A stretch of 64,000 nt of DNA from Rhodococcus erythropolis NBRC 15567 (GTDB lineage Bacteria > Actinomycetota > Actinomycetes > Mycobacteriales > Mycobacteriaceae), in assembly GCF_001552595.1 (NCBI RefSeq), contig NZ_BCRM01000001.1:1054001-1118000 (forward strand), read 5' to 3'. The position numbers and the translations under genes were made by a program. Shown here one piece after another: positions 18,515 through 27,124 of the stretch (positions are counted from its first letter, which is position 1; every line of letters begins with the position of its first letter). The notes under the pieces were generated by a model. That model saw only the letters and a program-made list of their open reading frames with translations, was not told where the DNA came from and made no database searches.

Positions 18515-20779
18515 CTAAAGCTCCGCTCGTACCACCTTCGCGGCTTCGACGAGGTTACGCAGTGACGCCTCGACCTCGACGGAACCGCGAGTCTTCAAAC
18601 CGCAGTCCGGGTTGACCCACAACCGCTCGACCGGAACAGCTTTGAGTGCCTCACGCAGTGATTCGGCAATTTCGTCGACGCTCGGCACCCGCGGCGAGTG
18701 GATGTCGTAGACTCCGGGGCCGACGCCGAGATCGAACCCGACCGAACTGAGATCGTCGAGGACCTCCATGTGTGAGCGTGCCGCCTCGATGGACGTGACG
18801 TCCGCGTCGAGGCCGGCGATGGCGCCGATCACCGCTCCGAACTCGGAGTAGCACAGGTGCGTGTGGATCGCGGTGGAATCCGCGACGCCCGAGGTGGCCA
18901 ACCGGAAGGCGCCGACCGACCAGTCCAGGTAGGCGCGCTGATCCTCGGCACGCAGTGGGAGTAGTTCTCGCAGAGCCGGTTCGTCGACCTGGATGATGCC
19001 GATTCCGGCGGCCTGCAGATCGACGGTCTCGTCTCGAATGGCCAGTGCGACTTGATTTGCCGAGTCGGCGAGGGGTTGGTCGTCGCGGACGAACGACCAG
19101 GCCAGAATGGTGACGGGTCCGGTGAGCATGCCCTTGACCGGCTTGTCGGTCAGGGACTGTGCGTACGTGATCCAGTCGACGGTCATCTGCTTCGCGCGCG
19201 AGACGTCGCCGTACAGAATCGGCGGACGCACGCAGCGGGTGCCGTACGACTGGACCCAACCGTTGGCGGTGGCGAAGAATCCGTCCAACTGCTCCGCGAA
19301 GTACTGGACCATGTCGTTGCGTTCCGGCTCACCGTGAACAAGCACGTCCAGGTCCAGCTTTTCCTGGAGCGCAACAACTTCGGCGATCTCGGCGCGCATA
19401 CGGTTGACGTACTCGGCTTCGTCGATCTCACCTTTGCGCAGTGCTGCGCGAGCGATGCGGATCTTCGAGGTTTGCGGGTATGAACCGATGGTCGTCGTGG
19501 GCAGCGGCGGCAGAGAAAGCAGCTCGTCCTGGGCAGCGCGACGTTCGGCGGCGGGCGCGCGACCGGTCGCCGAGTTCAGCACCGCGTCCAGACGGCCTCG
19601 AACACTCGCATCATTGAGTCTGCGATCGTCCTTGCGGGTCGACGCGGCCGCTCGTGCCAGAGCGAACTCGTCCTCCACCGACTCTCGGCCCTGTGTGAGA
19701 GCGGTTGCGAGAGTTACTACTTCCTTGACCTTCTCGGTGCCGAACGCGAGCCACGAGCGCAGGGCCTTGTCGACATCGGACTCAGCGTCGAGTGTGTACG
19801 GAACGTGCAGCAGGGAGCACGACGTGGAGACGGCAAGCGTGTCGACGCTGCCGAGCAAGGCACCCAAAGTGCTCAGTGCCGAGTCCAGATCGGACCGCCA
19901 GATGTTTCGTCCGTCGACCACTCCGGCGACGATTAGTTTGCGGGCGAGTTCAGGTACGGAGCCGATCGAATCCTGACCGGCCACCAGGTCGACGGCAAAT
20001 CCTTCGACGCCGGTGGACGCAAGCGCGGGCAACGCGTCACGCAGCGAACCGAAGTACGACGCCAACAGGATCGACGGCCGCTCGGACAGCGCTGAAAGCT
20101 GTTCGTACGCAGCGCGTGCCGCTTCGATTTCCTCATCGGTGCGATCGCCCACGAGGGCGGGTTCGTCGAGCTGAACCCAGCTCGCACCGGCCTTCGCGAG
20201 CCGACCGAGTAGATCCGCGTAGAGGGGGAGTAGTTCGTCGAGCCGCGAGAGCAGCGGCTCGTCTGTGCCGACAGCCTTCGAGAGCAGCAGGAAGGTGACC
20301 GGTCCGATGACGACCGGGCGGGCTGCAATGCCGTCGGAAAGTGCTTCTGCCAGTTCGGACAAGACTTTGGACGGGTCGAGTGCGAACGTGGTGGACGGTG
20401 AAATCTCCGGCACCAGGTAGTGGTAGTTGGTGTCGAACCACTTCGTCATTTCGAGTGGCGCGATGGTGTCCGTCCCACGGGCAGCGGCAAAGTAGCGGTC
20501 CAACGGATCGGCGACCGACGCGACGCGGTCGGGCAGCGCGCCGAGAAGAACTGCGGTGTCGAGCATCTGGTCGTAGAAGGAGAAGGTATTGACCGGGACG
20601 GAGTCGAGGCCCAGGTCACGGAGGTCGGCCAAGCCCTGCCGACGGAGGTCACGGGCGACAGCCTGCAGGGCGTCGGCGTCGATGCGCCCTGCCCAGTAGC
20701 TTTCGGTTGCCCGCTTGAGTTCTCGATGAGGACCGATGCGCGGTGAGCCCAGCACGGTCGAAGTGAATGTTGTTGTCAC
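18515..20779 (-). CDS. metE: Cobalamin-independent methionine synthase
   Basis: 754 residues. It transfers the methyl group of 5-methyltetrahydropteroyl-triglutamate to homocysteine, in the cytosol. The zinc ligands fall at the E. coli numbering: His641 and Cys643 ([11 protein letters not shown]), Glu665 (TSIEAARS) and Cys726 ([11 protein letters not shown]). The N-terminal repeat starts [16 protein letters not shown]. The start is GTG at 20779 with GGAG 10 bases upstream. Longer upstream frames are riboswitch leader, not coding. A cobalamin riboswitch precedes it, so expression should drop when B12 is available and MetH (not in this window) takes over. Confidence 0.97.
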   Translation of the reverse strand: MTTTFTSTVLGSPRIGPHRELKRATESYWAGRIDADALQAVARDLRRQGLADLRDLGLDSVPVNTFSFYDQMLDTAVLLGALPDRVASVADPLDRYFAAARGTDTIAPLEMTKWFDTNYHYLVPEISPSTTFALDPSKVLSELAEALSDGIAARPVVIGPVTFLLLSKAVGTDEPLLSRLDELLPLYADLLGRLAKAGASWVQLDEPALVGDRTDEEIEAARAAYEQLSALSERPSILLASYFGSLRDALPALASTGVEGFAVDLVAGQDSIGSVPELARKLIVAGVVDGRNIWRSDLDSALSTLGALLGSVDTLAVSTSCSLLHVPYTLDAESDVDKALRSWLAFGTEKVKEVVTLATALTQGRESVEDEFALARAAASTRKDDRRLNDASVRGRLDAVLNSATGRAPAAERRAAQDELLSLPPLPTTTIGSYPQTSKIRIARAALRKGEIDEAEYVNRMRAEIAEVVALQEKLDLDVLVHGEPERNDMVQYFAEQLDGFFATANGWVQSYGTRCVRPPILYGDVSRAKQMTVDWITYAQSLTDKPVKGMLTGPVTILAWSFVRDDQPLADSANQVALAIRDETVDLQAAGIGIIQVDEPALRELLPLRAEDQRAYLDWSVGAFRLATSGVADSTAIHTHLCYSEFGAVIGAIAGLDADVTSIEAARSHMEVLDDLSSVGFDLGVGPGVYDIHSPRVPSVDEIAESLREALKAVPVERLWVNPDCGLKTRGSVEVEASLRNLVEAAKVVRAEL

Positions 20780-20928
20780 GGAGTTTCTCCAGATTGCCAA
20801 TGCATTGATGGCCACTGCCGGCAGACGGGTACACCTCACGAGACCTCGAGTTTCGGCGGACAGTACTGCCCGCACCGCACACGAGGTCCGATGGAGATCT
20901 ACACGCCCATTCCACGAGGCGGTGGACC

Positions 20929-20949
20929 GTCGGGCACGGCGTGCCCGAC
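20929..20949 (-). promoter_or_regulatory. Hairpin at the 3' edge of the metE riboswitch
   Basis: GTCGGGCAC, loop of three, GTGCCCGAC: a perfect 9-base stem immediately downstream (in minus-strand RNA) of the B12 box. Its position suggests part of the expression platform, perhaps a terminator-like or alternative-pairing stem. It is still about 150 bases from the metE start. Confidence 0.5.
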
Positions 20950-21200
20950 ACAGTCGGCAGGTCTTCGGACTCGCGGGCACTCGATCGAGTTGGATCGAAC
21001 CTACTGGCCGTCGCTTCCCAGGCGGATGCCCAGTGCACATAAACGGCGGTCGTTCCTGCTTACCGCTGCGGGACAGTCCCGGATTTTCACCGGGTTCCCT
21101 CTCACTCCGACAGCTTGCGCTGACGGGGCTTCGACGCCGGGAACGGTCTTCGGGGCTCCTCATGACCGCGCCGGGCGAACCAGCTGCATCGACCAGCATA
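20950..21200 (-). ncRNA. Cobalamin (adenosylcobalamin) riboswitch upstream of metE
   Basis: In minus-strand RNA sense the conserved blocks occur in order: GGGAAnnnGGUGAAAAUCCGG, then GACUGUCCCGCAGCGGUAA, and finally the B12 box AGUCCGAAGACCUGCC (about 20955-20970). These are the hallmark elements of the cobalamin aptamer. It lies in the 465-base gap between metE and the EspR-like gene. Exact outer limits are approximate: the 5' end could be anywhere from about 21140 to 21200. Repression of metE by B12 is the known role of this class upstream of this gene. Confidence 0.93.
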
Positions 21201-21244
21201 AGGCCAACCCTCCCTGAGCAGTCAAGGAGAGTCGGCGAAGGGCG

Positions 21245-21682
21245 CTACGCGCGTGACATGTAGGAATTCGAGTCCGGTGGTACGCGCGGAAGATTCTCGG
21301 AGGAACGTAGATTCTCCGCCATTTCGACAAGCAGATCCTGCGAAGACGGCGATAGATCGACGACGCGAGAGGTGAGGTTTCGCAGGCGCACGTTGTGCAG
21401 CTGCTCGAGGAGAGAGAGGTCCGCCTCGCCGCCCGAGATCGCGGGCGGAGTTTGATCGGACGGGGCGTAGAAGTAGTCCGGATGGACGTTGAAGAAGTGG
21501 GCGAGGGCGGCAACCACTTCGGGTGACGGGTTGGTTCGGACGCCGGTGCGCAGTTGGGACAGGTACGGCGTCGAGATGCGGCAGCCGAACTCGGTCATGC
21601 CGCGAACGACCATCGCGTTGGTGACGTGAAAGTCGGCAGTCTCGAACAGCGAGTTCAAGCGATCGTTGAACTGGTTCGACAT
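21245..21682 (-). CDS. EspR-like helix-turn-helix DNA-binding protein
   Basis: 145 residues. The N-terminal region FNDRLNSLFETADFHVTNAMVV and the recognition segment ISTPYLSQLRTGVRTNPSPEVVAALAHFF (about 35-65) closely follow the layout of mycobacterial EspR, a nucleoid-associated regulator of secretion and cell-wall genes (there APYLSQLRSGNRTNPS). The C-terminal helices (SLLEQLHNVRLRNLTSRVVDLSP) would form the dimer domain. The size is right. An AGGGACGTCTC ribosome region precedes ATG 21682. It is monocistronic between the riboswitch and the response-regulator gene. The target genes are unknown. Confidence 0.82.
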   Translation of the reverse strand: MSNQFNDRLNSLFETADFHVTNAMVVRGMTEFGCRISTPYLSQLRTGVRTNPSPEVVAALAHFFNVHPDYFYAPSDQTPPAISGGEADLSLLEQLHNVRLRNLTSRVVDLSPSSQDLLVEMAENLRSSENLPRVPPDSNSYMSRA

Positions 21683-21902
21683 GAGACGTCCCTTCCCCCG
21701 TTACGCACAGGCTCCGTCGATTCAATTAACTGCATCATAGCCAGTTATCGAACGATTAGCTGTTTTGGATTCTCGCGGAGGGGGTTGTTTGCAGGGAAAA
21801 TCCCTAGGGTAGAAGGTCCCTACTTTGAGTGATCTGGACAAATCGCCGTCAAGAATCGAACGGCGAACTATTTGCCGGGGAAGCGGATTCCGGCCACGCG
21901 GA

Positions 21903-22532
21903 TCAGAGCCAGCCGTTCGACTCGGCGATTCTGACGGCTTCCGCGCGCGTCGACGCACCTGTCTTGCCCATCGCGGATGACAGATGATTTCGAACTGTCC
22001 CTGCGGACAAGAAGAGCGCCCCTGCGATGGCTGCCACGGGTGCGCCGTCGTGAGCGGCGCGCAGTACTTGGGTCTCACGCTCCGTCAGGGGCGACTCGCC
22101 GCTGACGAGGCTGTCGGCCGCAAGGGTGGGATCGACGACGCGCAGTCCGGCGTGGACACGCCTGACTGCGTCGGCCAACTGCCTGGCGGGTGTGTCCTTG
22201 ACGACGAACCCGCCGGCCCCGGCGTGCAGGGCTTTGCGAAGAAATCCGGGACGTCCGAACGTGGTGACGATCAGGACTCGGGTGTCGGGTGCTGCCTCGC
22301 GAAGGGCCGCCGTCGCGGCGATTCCGTCCATGCCGGGCATCTCGACGTCCAGAAGCGCGACATCTGGGCGGTGTTCGAGAACAGCGGCCACAACCTCGTC
22401 GCCGCGACCGACCTCGGCCACCACGGAGAGGTCGGATTCCAGATCGAGTAGTGCGGCCAACGCTCCTCGCACGAGCGCCTGGTCGTCCGCCAAGAGCAGC
22501 CGTATGGTTGCTCGATCGCCCTGGCTGTTCAC
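21903..22532 (-). CDS. Response regulator, NarL/FixJ type
   Basis: 209 residues. The receiver domain has acidic pair ADD (16-17), phospho-acceptor Asp62 in VALLDVEMPGMDG, a Thr in VLIVTTF and a Lys in GGFVVKDT. The C-terminal LuxR HTH is SPLTERETQVLRAAHDG...LFLSAGTVRNHLSSAMGKTGASTRAEAV. Its start overlaps the kinase stop by four bases. It is last in a unit of ABC ATPase, permease, kinase and regulator, so it probably controls that transporter in response to the kinase signal. Confidence 0.93.
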   Translation of the reverse strand: MNSQGDRATIRLLLADDQALVRGALAALLDLESDLSVVAEVGRGDEVVAAVLEHRPDVALLDVEMPGMDGIAATAALREAAPDTRVLIVTTFGRPGFLRKALHAGAGGFVVKDTPARQLADAVRRVHAGLRVVDPTLAADSLVSGESPLTERETQVLRAAHDGAPVAAIAGALFLSAGTVRNHLSSAMGKTGASTRAEAVRIAESNGWL

Positions 22533-23653
22533 TCTGTCTCCTGTTCGACTACCTGAAGTGCAAACCCCTGCGGCTGGGGATGAGTGATGATCACTCGTGC
22601 GCCCGACGCTCCGGCGCGCTCGCGTAATCCGATCAGACCGTTGCCGGAAGACGTCGACCCGGCCCCTTGCCCGTCGTCGACGACCGACGCACTATTTTCG
22701 TCGACCGTGATCCGGCAGTGGGTCGCACCGCTGTGTCGAACGACGTTGGTGACGCCCTCACGGATCGTCCATGCAAAGAGTTCGCGAAGACGCGTGGGAA
22801 CCATGTCGGTACTGCTCGGCACCTCGTCCTCGATACCAGCCGCACGCAATGCCTCTCGTGCTCGGGCTATCTCGACGGGAAGAGAAATCCCACGAAATCC
22901 TTCGACGGCTGAACGCACGTCTGCCAACGCGTCACGCGAAAGTCTTTCGAGGTCGTCGAGTTCGTTGCGCGCACGTTCGATATCGACATCGAGTAGGCGA
23001 TTGGCCAGTTCGGCTTTGATCGTGATGACGGTCAGCGAGTGCCCGAGGATGTCGTGCAGATCGCGCGCCATCCTCGTTCGCTCCTCCATGATTGCCCGCT
23101 GCTCCTGCTCTTCGCGTTCATGGAGCATGGCGAAGTTGCGGCTGATCAGGGACATGATGCCCCAGGTCGCGAATGCGGCCGCGCAGACTCCGAGCGAGAG
23201 TCCGGAGTAGTTCCCCCACCCGGACGAGAGGCTGACTATCTCCACGGAGGCCGCGAACACCAAGGCGAGAATGCCGCCCGCGACGGTCGGCAGCAGCGTC
23301 ACCGCTGTCACCGCGAGATACGGTGCGGCTGCCAAACCAGTCGGCCCGACGCTGACGATCATCACGGCGGCCAACGCGGTCAAGGCGGCCAAAGCCAGTG
23401 CAGCTTCGCGAATCGTCGGCCGAGTCATTGTCATTCGACGCCGCTGCTGCGTTGTGGCGAACGTGTAGAGATAGAGCGCACCGAAGGCGACCGTCGCGAG
23501 AATCCCTGTCCAGCCGCGCAGTTCGTCGCGCAGATTCCATCCCTCGATCAGCGGCCCGCCGAGAAATACCATCCAGACCGCCGCGAAGAGAACGCCGAAA
23601 CGATTCCGCCGCGGGAGCGCGACGGAATCTTCTCGGTCAGTCGTTTGCGACAA
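22529..23653 (-). CDS. Sensor histidine kinase (HisKA_3, DesK/LiaS-like)
   Basis: 374 residues. There are four to six membrane segments in the first 175 residues and little extracytoplasmic sequence, then a coiled linker (LHEREEQEQRAIMEERTRM), the HisKA_3 box MARDLHDILGHSLTVI with His200, and a C-terminal HATPase domain (N box region TNVVRHSGATHCRITV, G box GNGLIGLRERAGASG). The start is TTG at 23653, directly after the TAG stop of the permease gene, with CGGAG about 9 bases upstream. It senses the membrane or a small ligand within it, as intramembrane-sensing kinases do. It pairs with the overlapping response regulator. Confidence 0.92.
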   Translation of the reverse strand: MSQTTDREDSVALPRRNRFGVLFAAVWMVFLGGPLIEGWNLRDELRGWTGILATVAFGALYLYTFATTQQRRRMTMTRPTIREAALALAALTALAAVMIVSVGPTGLAAAPYLAVTAVTLLPTVAGGILALVFAASVEIVSLSSGWGNYSGLSLGVCAAAFATWGIMSLISRNFAMLHEREEQEQRAIMEERTRMARDLHDILGHSLTVITIKAELANRLLDVDIERARNELDDLERLSRDALADVRSAVEGFRGISLPVEIARAREALRAAGIEDEVPSSTDMVPTRLRELFAWTIREGVTNVVRHSGATHCRITVDENSASVVDDGQGAGSTSSGNGLIGLRERAGASGARVIITHPQPQGFALQVVEQETE

Positions 23654-24451
23654 CTACACACGCTCCGTATCTCGTTGGAACCGCCAGATCGCTCCGCCGG
23701 CGAAGATGGCGAACCACACCAGGATATTGACGATCCAGGTCCAGTGAATGCTATTGCCCGTCAACGGTGCGTGGGCGAGGGCGTTGATGCCGAACATCGG
23801 GGTGAACTGTGCGATGGTCGCCCAAACGGAACCGTCGGTGAGCGGCACGAAGAGTCCGCCGCCGAAGGCGAGCAGAGCCAGTCCCGGTCCGAGCAGCTGC
23901 ATGACGTTCTCACTGGGGAGTAGATACCCCATGAACAGGCCGAAGGCCGCGAAGATCGACGATCCCAACCAGGCGATCAATGCCGTTGTGAACCAGAGTG
24001 ATCCGTCCATCTGCGCCGAGGTGAACGCGCCGACGACGTAGACGACAAGGATCGAGACGAGACCGAGCAGCATCGCCATGATCAGTTTGACGGCGATGTA
24101 GGCGACCGGGGTCAGGGGAGTCAGCCGAAGTTGTCGGCTCCATCCGGACGCTCGTTCGATCGAGACCATCGCTCCGCCGCTGGTGGTGGCCAGCATCGCG
24201 CCGTAGAGAGCCATGCTGATCATGATGTACGCGGCGACATTGCCGTGTCCGATCCCGTGGTCGTCGTCGCCTTGACCGAGACCGAAGACGAGGAAGAAGA
24301 CAACCGGCATGACGAGCGTGAAGATCATCGTGCGCCGATTGCGAGTCAGGCGACGAAATTCCAGTCGCAGTAGCGTCGTGTTGAATCCGCCGAGAGGTAC
24401 GACGGTTCGCTCGGCTCCGTAGGTGTTCGCTTCGGTTGCAGTGGTCATCAC
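23654..24451 (-). CDS. ABC-2 type transporter permease
   Basis: 265 residues with six predicted membrane helices in the ABC2_membrane pattern. A cytosolic start (LRLEFRRLTRNRRTM) leads into TM1, a large loop contains the GLGQGDDDHGIGHGN segment, and the helices end with FAIFAGGAIWRFQRDTERV. It forms the membrane part of the DrrA-like exporter encoded just upstream, whose stop overlaps its ATG by four bases. The next gene, a kinase, begins on the base after its stop. Likely cargo is a lipid, peptide or antibiotic, as in other kinase-linked exporters. The cargo is inferred. Confidence 0.92.
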   Translation of the reverse strand: MMTTATEANTYGAERTVVPLGGFNTTLLRLEFRRLTRNRRTMIFTLVMPVVFFLVFGLGQGDDDHGIGHGNVAAYIMISMALYGAMLATTSGGAMVSIERASGWSRQLRLTPLTPVAYIAVKLIMAMLLGLVSILVVYVVGAFTSAQMDGSLWFTTALIAWLGSSIFAAFGLFMGYLLPSENVMQLLGPGLALLAFGGGLFVPLTDGSVWATIAQFTPMFGINALAHAPLTGNSIHWTWIVNILVWFAIFAGGAIWRFQRDTERV

Positions 24452-25404
24452 TTCTGTCCTTCGGAGTTGTTCGACGTGAGTGCGATGAATGCGTCTTCGA
24501 GGCCACGCGAGACGATTTCGAGATCGCGAGCCTGGGTATTGGTCAACAGGAACCGTGCAACGGCATCGGTGTCACCCGAGTGCACGAGCAGTGACTCACC
24601 GCGCACCTCGACGGCGTCGGAGTTCGGTATGGCTCGCAGGAGTTCGTCGGTGATGCCTGGAACAGTCGCGCGCAGGGTGCGTCCGGACGCCATCGCCTTG
24701 ACCTCGGCGGTGGTCCCGTCTGCGACTACGGTGCCTTGCCTGACCAGGATGATGCGGTCGGCGTAGACATCGGCCTCTTCGAGGTAGTGCGTCGCAAAAA
24801 GCACAGTGCGACCGTGATCTGCGTCGGCGCGGATGGCGGACCAAAAGTCCCGACGCCCTTCGACGTCCATTCCGGTGGTGGGCTCGTCGAGAATGAGCAA
24901 TTGCGGGTTCGACAGCAACGCCATCGCAAATCGCAACCGCTGTTGTTGTCCGCCTGAGCATTTGCTGACCAGGCGATCGGAGATGTCGAGGATTCCGGCT
25001 CTCCCCAGCACTTCGTCGACCGGACGGGATTGGGCGTACAGGCTGGCGGTCAGCTGCACCGTCTCGGCAACCGTCAGCTCTTTCAGTAGTCCGCCGGTCT
25101 GCATGACTGCGGAGACGAGTCCGCGGGCGATCGCCGATCGCGGTGACATTCCGAAGACGCTCACGTCGCCCGACGTCGGCCGGGACAGGCCGAGGATCAT
25201 GTCGATGGTTGTCGTCTTGCCTGCGCCGTTCGGGCCGAGGAACGCGACGATCTCGCCGGGGCGGATGCTCAGGTCGATACCCTTGACGGCGTCGACGGTT
25301 CCGAAACTCTTGCGAAGTCCGGTCAACCGGACGGCGTCGTGTGCCGATCCTTCAGTGAGTGTGTGCAGTGCCTGTGGTGAATGCCGTGCCTGTGCTGAGG
25401 TCAT
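24448..25404 (-). CDS. ABC transporter ATP-binding protein (DrrA-like)
   Basis: 318 residues. Walker A is FLGPNGAGKTTTID (57-64), the signature is SGGQQQRLRFAMAL, and Walker B is LLILDEPTTGMD, with the switch His in TVLFATHYLEEADVYADR. The C-terminal extension of about 100 residues is the DUF4162-like regulatory part common to DrrA/CcmA exporters. It starts the four-gene unit with permease, kinase and response regulator. An EamA gene lies 45 bases upstream on the same strand and may share its transcript. It energises export from the cytosolic face of the membrane. Confidence 0.94.
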   Translation of the reverse strand: MTSAQARHSPQALHTLTEGSAHDAVRLTGLRKSFGTVDAVKGIDLSIRPGEIVAFLGPNGAGKTTTIDMILGLSRPTSGDVSVFGMSPRSAIARGLVSAVMQTGGLLKELTVAETVQLTASLYAQSRPVDEVLGRAGILDISDRLVSKCSGGQQQRLRFAMALLSNPQLLILDEPTTGMDVEGRRDFWSAIRADADHGRTVLFATHYLEEADVYADRIILVRQGTVVADGTTAEVKAMASGRTLRATVPGITDELLRAIPNSDAVEVRGESLLVHSGDTDAVARFLLTNTQARDLEIVSRGLEDAFIALTSNNSEGQK

Positions 25405-25449
25405 ACATAGAATCTGCTCGCTTCGAGGTCGTAATCCCTCGTCCGTCCG

Positions 25450-26397
25450 TCATTCTTCTGCCATGACATTTGTCATCGGGTCGGCCGGTATCTGATTCGG
25501 TGCAACCTGGCCGAGGCGCGCGAGGACCAACCCCGCGATGATTGCTGCGCCACCCACAGCTTGGAGTGCAGTGACGGATTCCCCGACCAGGATCCACGCG
25601 GCGAGGACCGCGCACAGCACTTCGGTCAGCGCTACGAGAGATCCGATTGTCGGCCCCAGCAGCGTGATTGCGGCGATGCCGGTGAGATAGGCAATGACAG
25701 TGCTGACCAGGACCAGGACCACCACCGGCAGCCATACGTTCACCGAATGGTCTGCCACGACGGCGTTCGAGGCCGAGAACTGGAGTGGGAGGACGCCTAC
25801 GAGTCCGAGCGCGCCGATGACCATTGCACTGACCGTGAGCCCCGATGCCGCGAGCACAACAGGATGGAGATCACCGTCCGCACGTTCGGAAATGACGAAA
25901 TAGACTGCAAGGCATGCCGCGGCGGCCAGTCCCCAGGCGACTCCGACGGCACTGATCTCTGCCGATCCGAAGACGTCGATCACCACGGCGGCGCCGATCA
26001 TGGCAACCGCCGCACCGAGAAGCGTCTGCACGCTCGGACGCGCGCCCTTGGTTATCCACACCCATCCGATGACGATGATCGGTGCAAGGTACTCGAGAAG
26101 CAATGCGACGCCGACCGAAAGATGTTGCACGGCATTGAAGAAGCACAGTTGAACGCCCGAGATCGCGAACACCCCGTACAGCAGTACCGTTCGCGTGTGG
26201 GCGCTCACCTGTCGTAGGCGAGGCCATTGGGTGGCTACGGCGATCACCATCATCACCAGTGCGCCGCCGGCAACGCGCGCGAACACTGCGCCGCCGGGGG
26301 ACCACCCCGATTCGATGAGAGACTTCGCGAACGGGCCCGAGACGCCGAACGTTGCCGCGGACAGCAGAGCGAAGATCAAGCCGTTGCGAGAGTTCAC
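25450..26397 (-). CDS. EamA/DMT-family transporter
   Basis: 315 residues, ten hydrophobic segments in two EamA repeats (first begins GLIFALLSAATFGVSGPFAKSLI, second about AVGVAWGLAAAACLAVYFVISE). The family exports amino acids or other metabolites across the cytoplasmic membrane. It is divergent from a CGNR-type regulator gene (26466) with 68 bases between, a pairing that suggests control of this transporter by that protein. It may read through into the ABC exporter genes 45 bases downstream. Confidence 0.9.
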   Translation of the reverse strand: MNSRNGLIFALLSAATFGVSGPFAKSLIESGWSPGGAVFARVAGGALVMMVIAVATQWPRLRQVSAHTRTVLLYGVFAISGVQLCFFNAVQHLSVGVALLLEYLAPIIVIGWVWITKGARPSVQTLLGAAVAMIGAAVVIDVFGSAEISAVGVAWGLAAAACLAVYFVISERADGDLHPVVLAASGLTVSAMVIGALGLVGVLPLQFSASNAVVADHSVNVWLPVVVLVLVSTVIAYLTGIAAITLLGPTIGSLVALTEVLCAVLAAWILVGESVTALQAVGGAAIIAGLVLARLGQVAPNQIPADPMTNVMAEE

Positions 26398-26465
26398 GTC
26401 GTCACCCGTCAGGAGTAAAAGCGATTACGATGCTGACATTAGGTTGATAGAGCTCAGGAGTCAAA

Positions 26466-27011
26466 GTGCATTTTGCTGGTGACACGGAATCGGCGCTCGT
26501 CTTCGCCGCGTCGTTGGTCAACACGGCCCGCGGCGGGGCTGAACTGCTTCCGGATCAAGAGGAGCTGACACGGTTTCTCGACGCGGATCATTGGACCGGC
26601 AGGCGGGACGGCACGCTGGAGGAATTGACGGCGGTTCGTGCGCTGCGTCCACGACTGCGAAAGTTCTGGGAAGCCGCGGGAGTGGACGACGCCGTCGAGG
26701 TGGTGAACACACTGCTACTCGAATCGGGCGCGAGGCCGCGGCTCACCAGGCACGACGACCTCGGCTGGCATCTGCACGTCACCGCTGACGATTCGCCACT
26801 GGTGGACCGGATGGCCGCAGAAGCGGCGATGGGTGTGCTCGATCTGATCCGTACCGACGAATTCTCGAGGTTGCGATGGTGCGAGGCCCCGGACTGCGAG
26901 GCGGTCTTCGTGGATTTGTCGCGCAATCGTTCGAAGCGATACTGCGACACCGGAAACTGTGGGAACAGGGCGCATGTCGCCGCCTATCGTGCCCGTAAAT
27001 CCGGTGCGTGA
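26466..27011 (+). CDS. CGNR zinc-finger / ABATE-domain putative transcriptional regulator
   Basis: 181 residues. The ABATE domain at the N-terminus (LVFAASLVNTARGG...ALRPRLRKFWEAAG) is followed by the zinc finger RWCEAPDCEAVFVDLSRNRSKRYCDTGNCGNRAHVAAYRAR, with the full CGNR motif near residue 168. It is the second member of this family in the window, and both are divergent from a gene set containing a transporter. AGGAG lies 9 bases before the ATG. It likely regulates the divergent EamA gene, though I saw no repeated operator as clear as the one at 4675-4741. Confidence 0.88.
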   Translation: MHFAGDTESALVFAASLVNTARGGAELLPDQEELTRFLDADHWTGRRDGTLEELTAVRALRPRLRKFWEAAGVDDAVEVVNTLLLESGARPRLTRHDDLGWHLHVTADDSPLVDRMAAEAAMGVLDLIRTDEFSRLRWCEAPDCEAVFVDLSRNRSKRYCDTGNCGNRAHVAAYRARKSGA

Positions 27012-27124
27012 CCAAGCGGTGTGCGGAGGGATAGAACCAGGCTGAGTGAATACCTTGTCGGGAGCCAGGATCGGTCTAGCGTTGTGAATTCGGAACAGAT
27101 TTCGCGAAGCCAGGAGGATGGTCG

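Noticed and set aside
20780-21199. N-terminal extension of metE through the upstream open frame
   Set aside because: The region is the cobalamin riboswitch leader, the residues have no metE homology, and a GTG with a ribosome site gives the E. coli-like length and zinc-ligand numbering.
21806-21820. DosR/DevR-like box (GGGACCTTCTACCCT on the minus strand) before the EspR-like gene
   Set aside because: Two of the fixed consensus positions differ and no second copy is present; it could be chance in GC-rich sequence.
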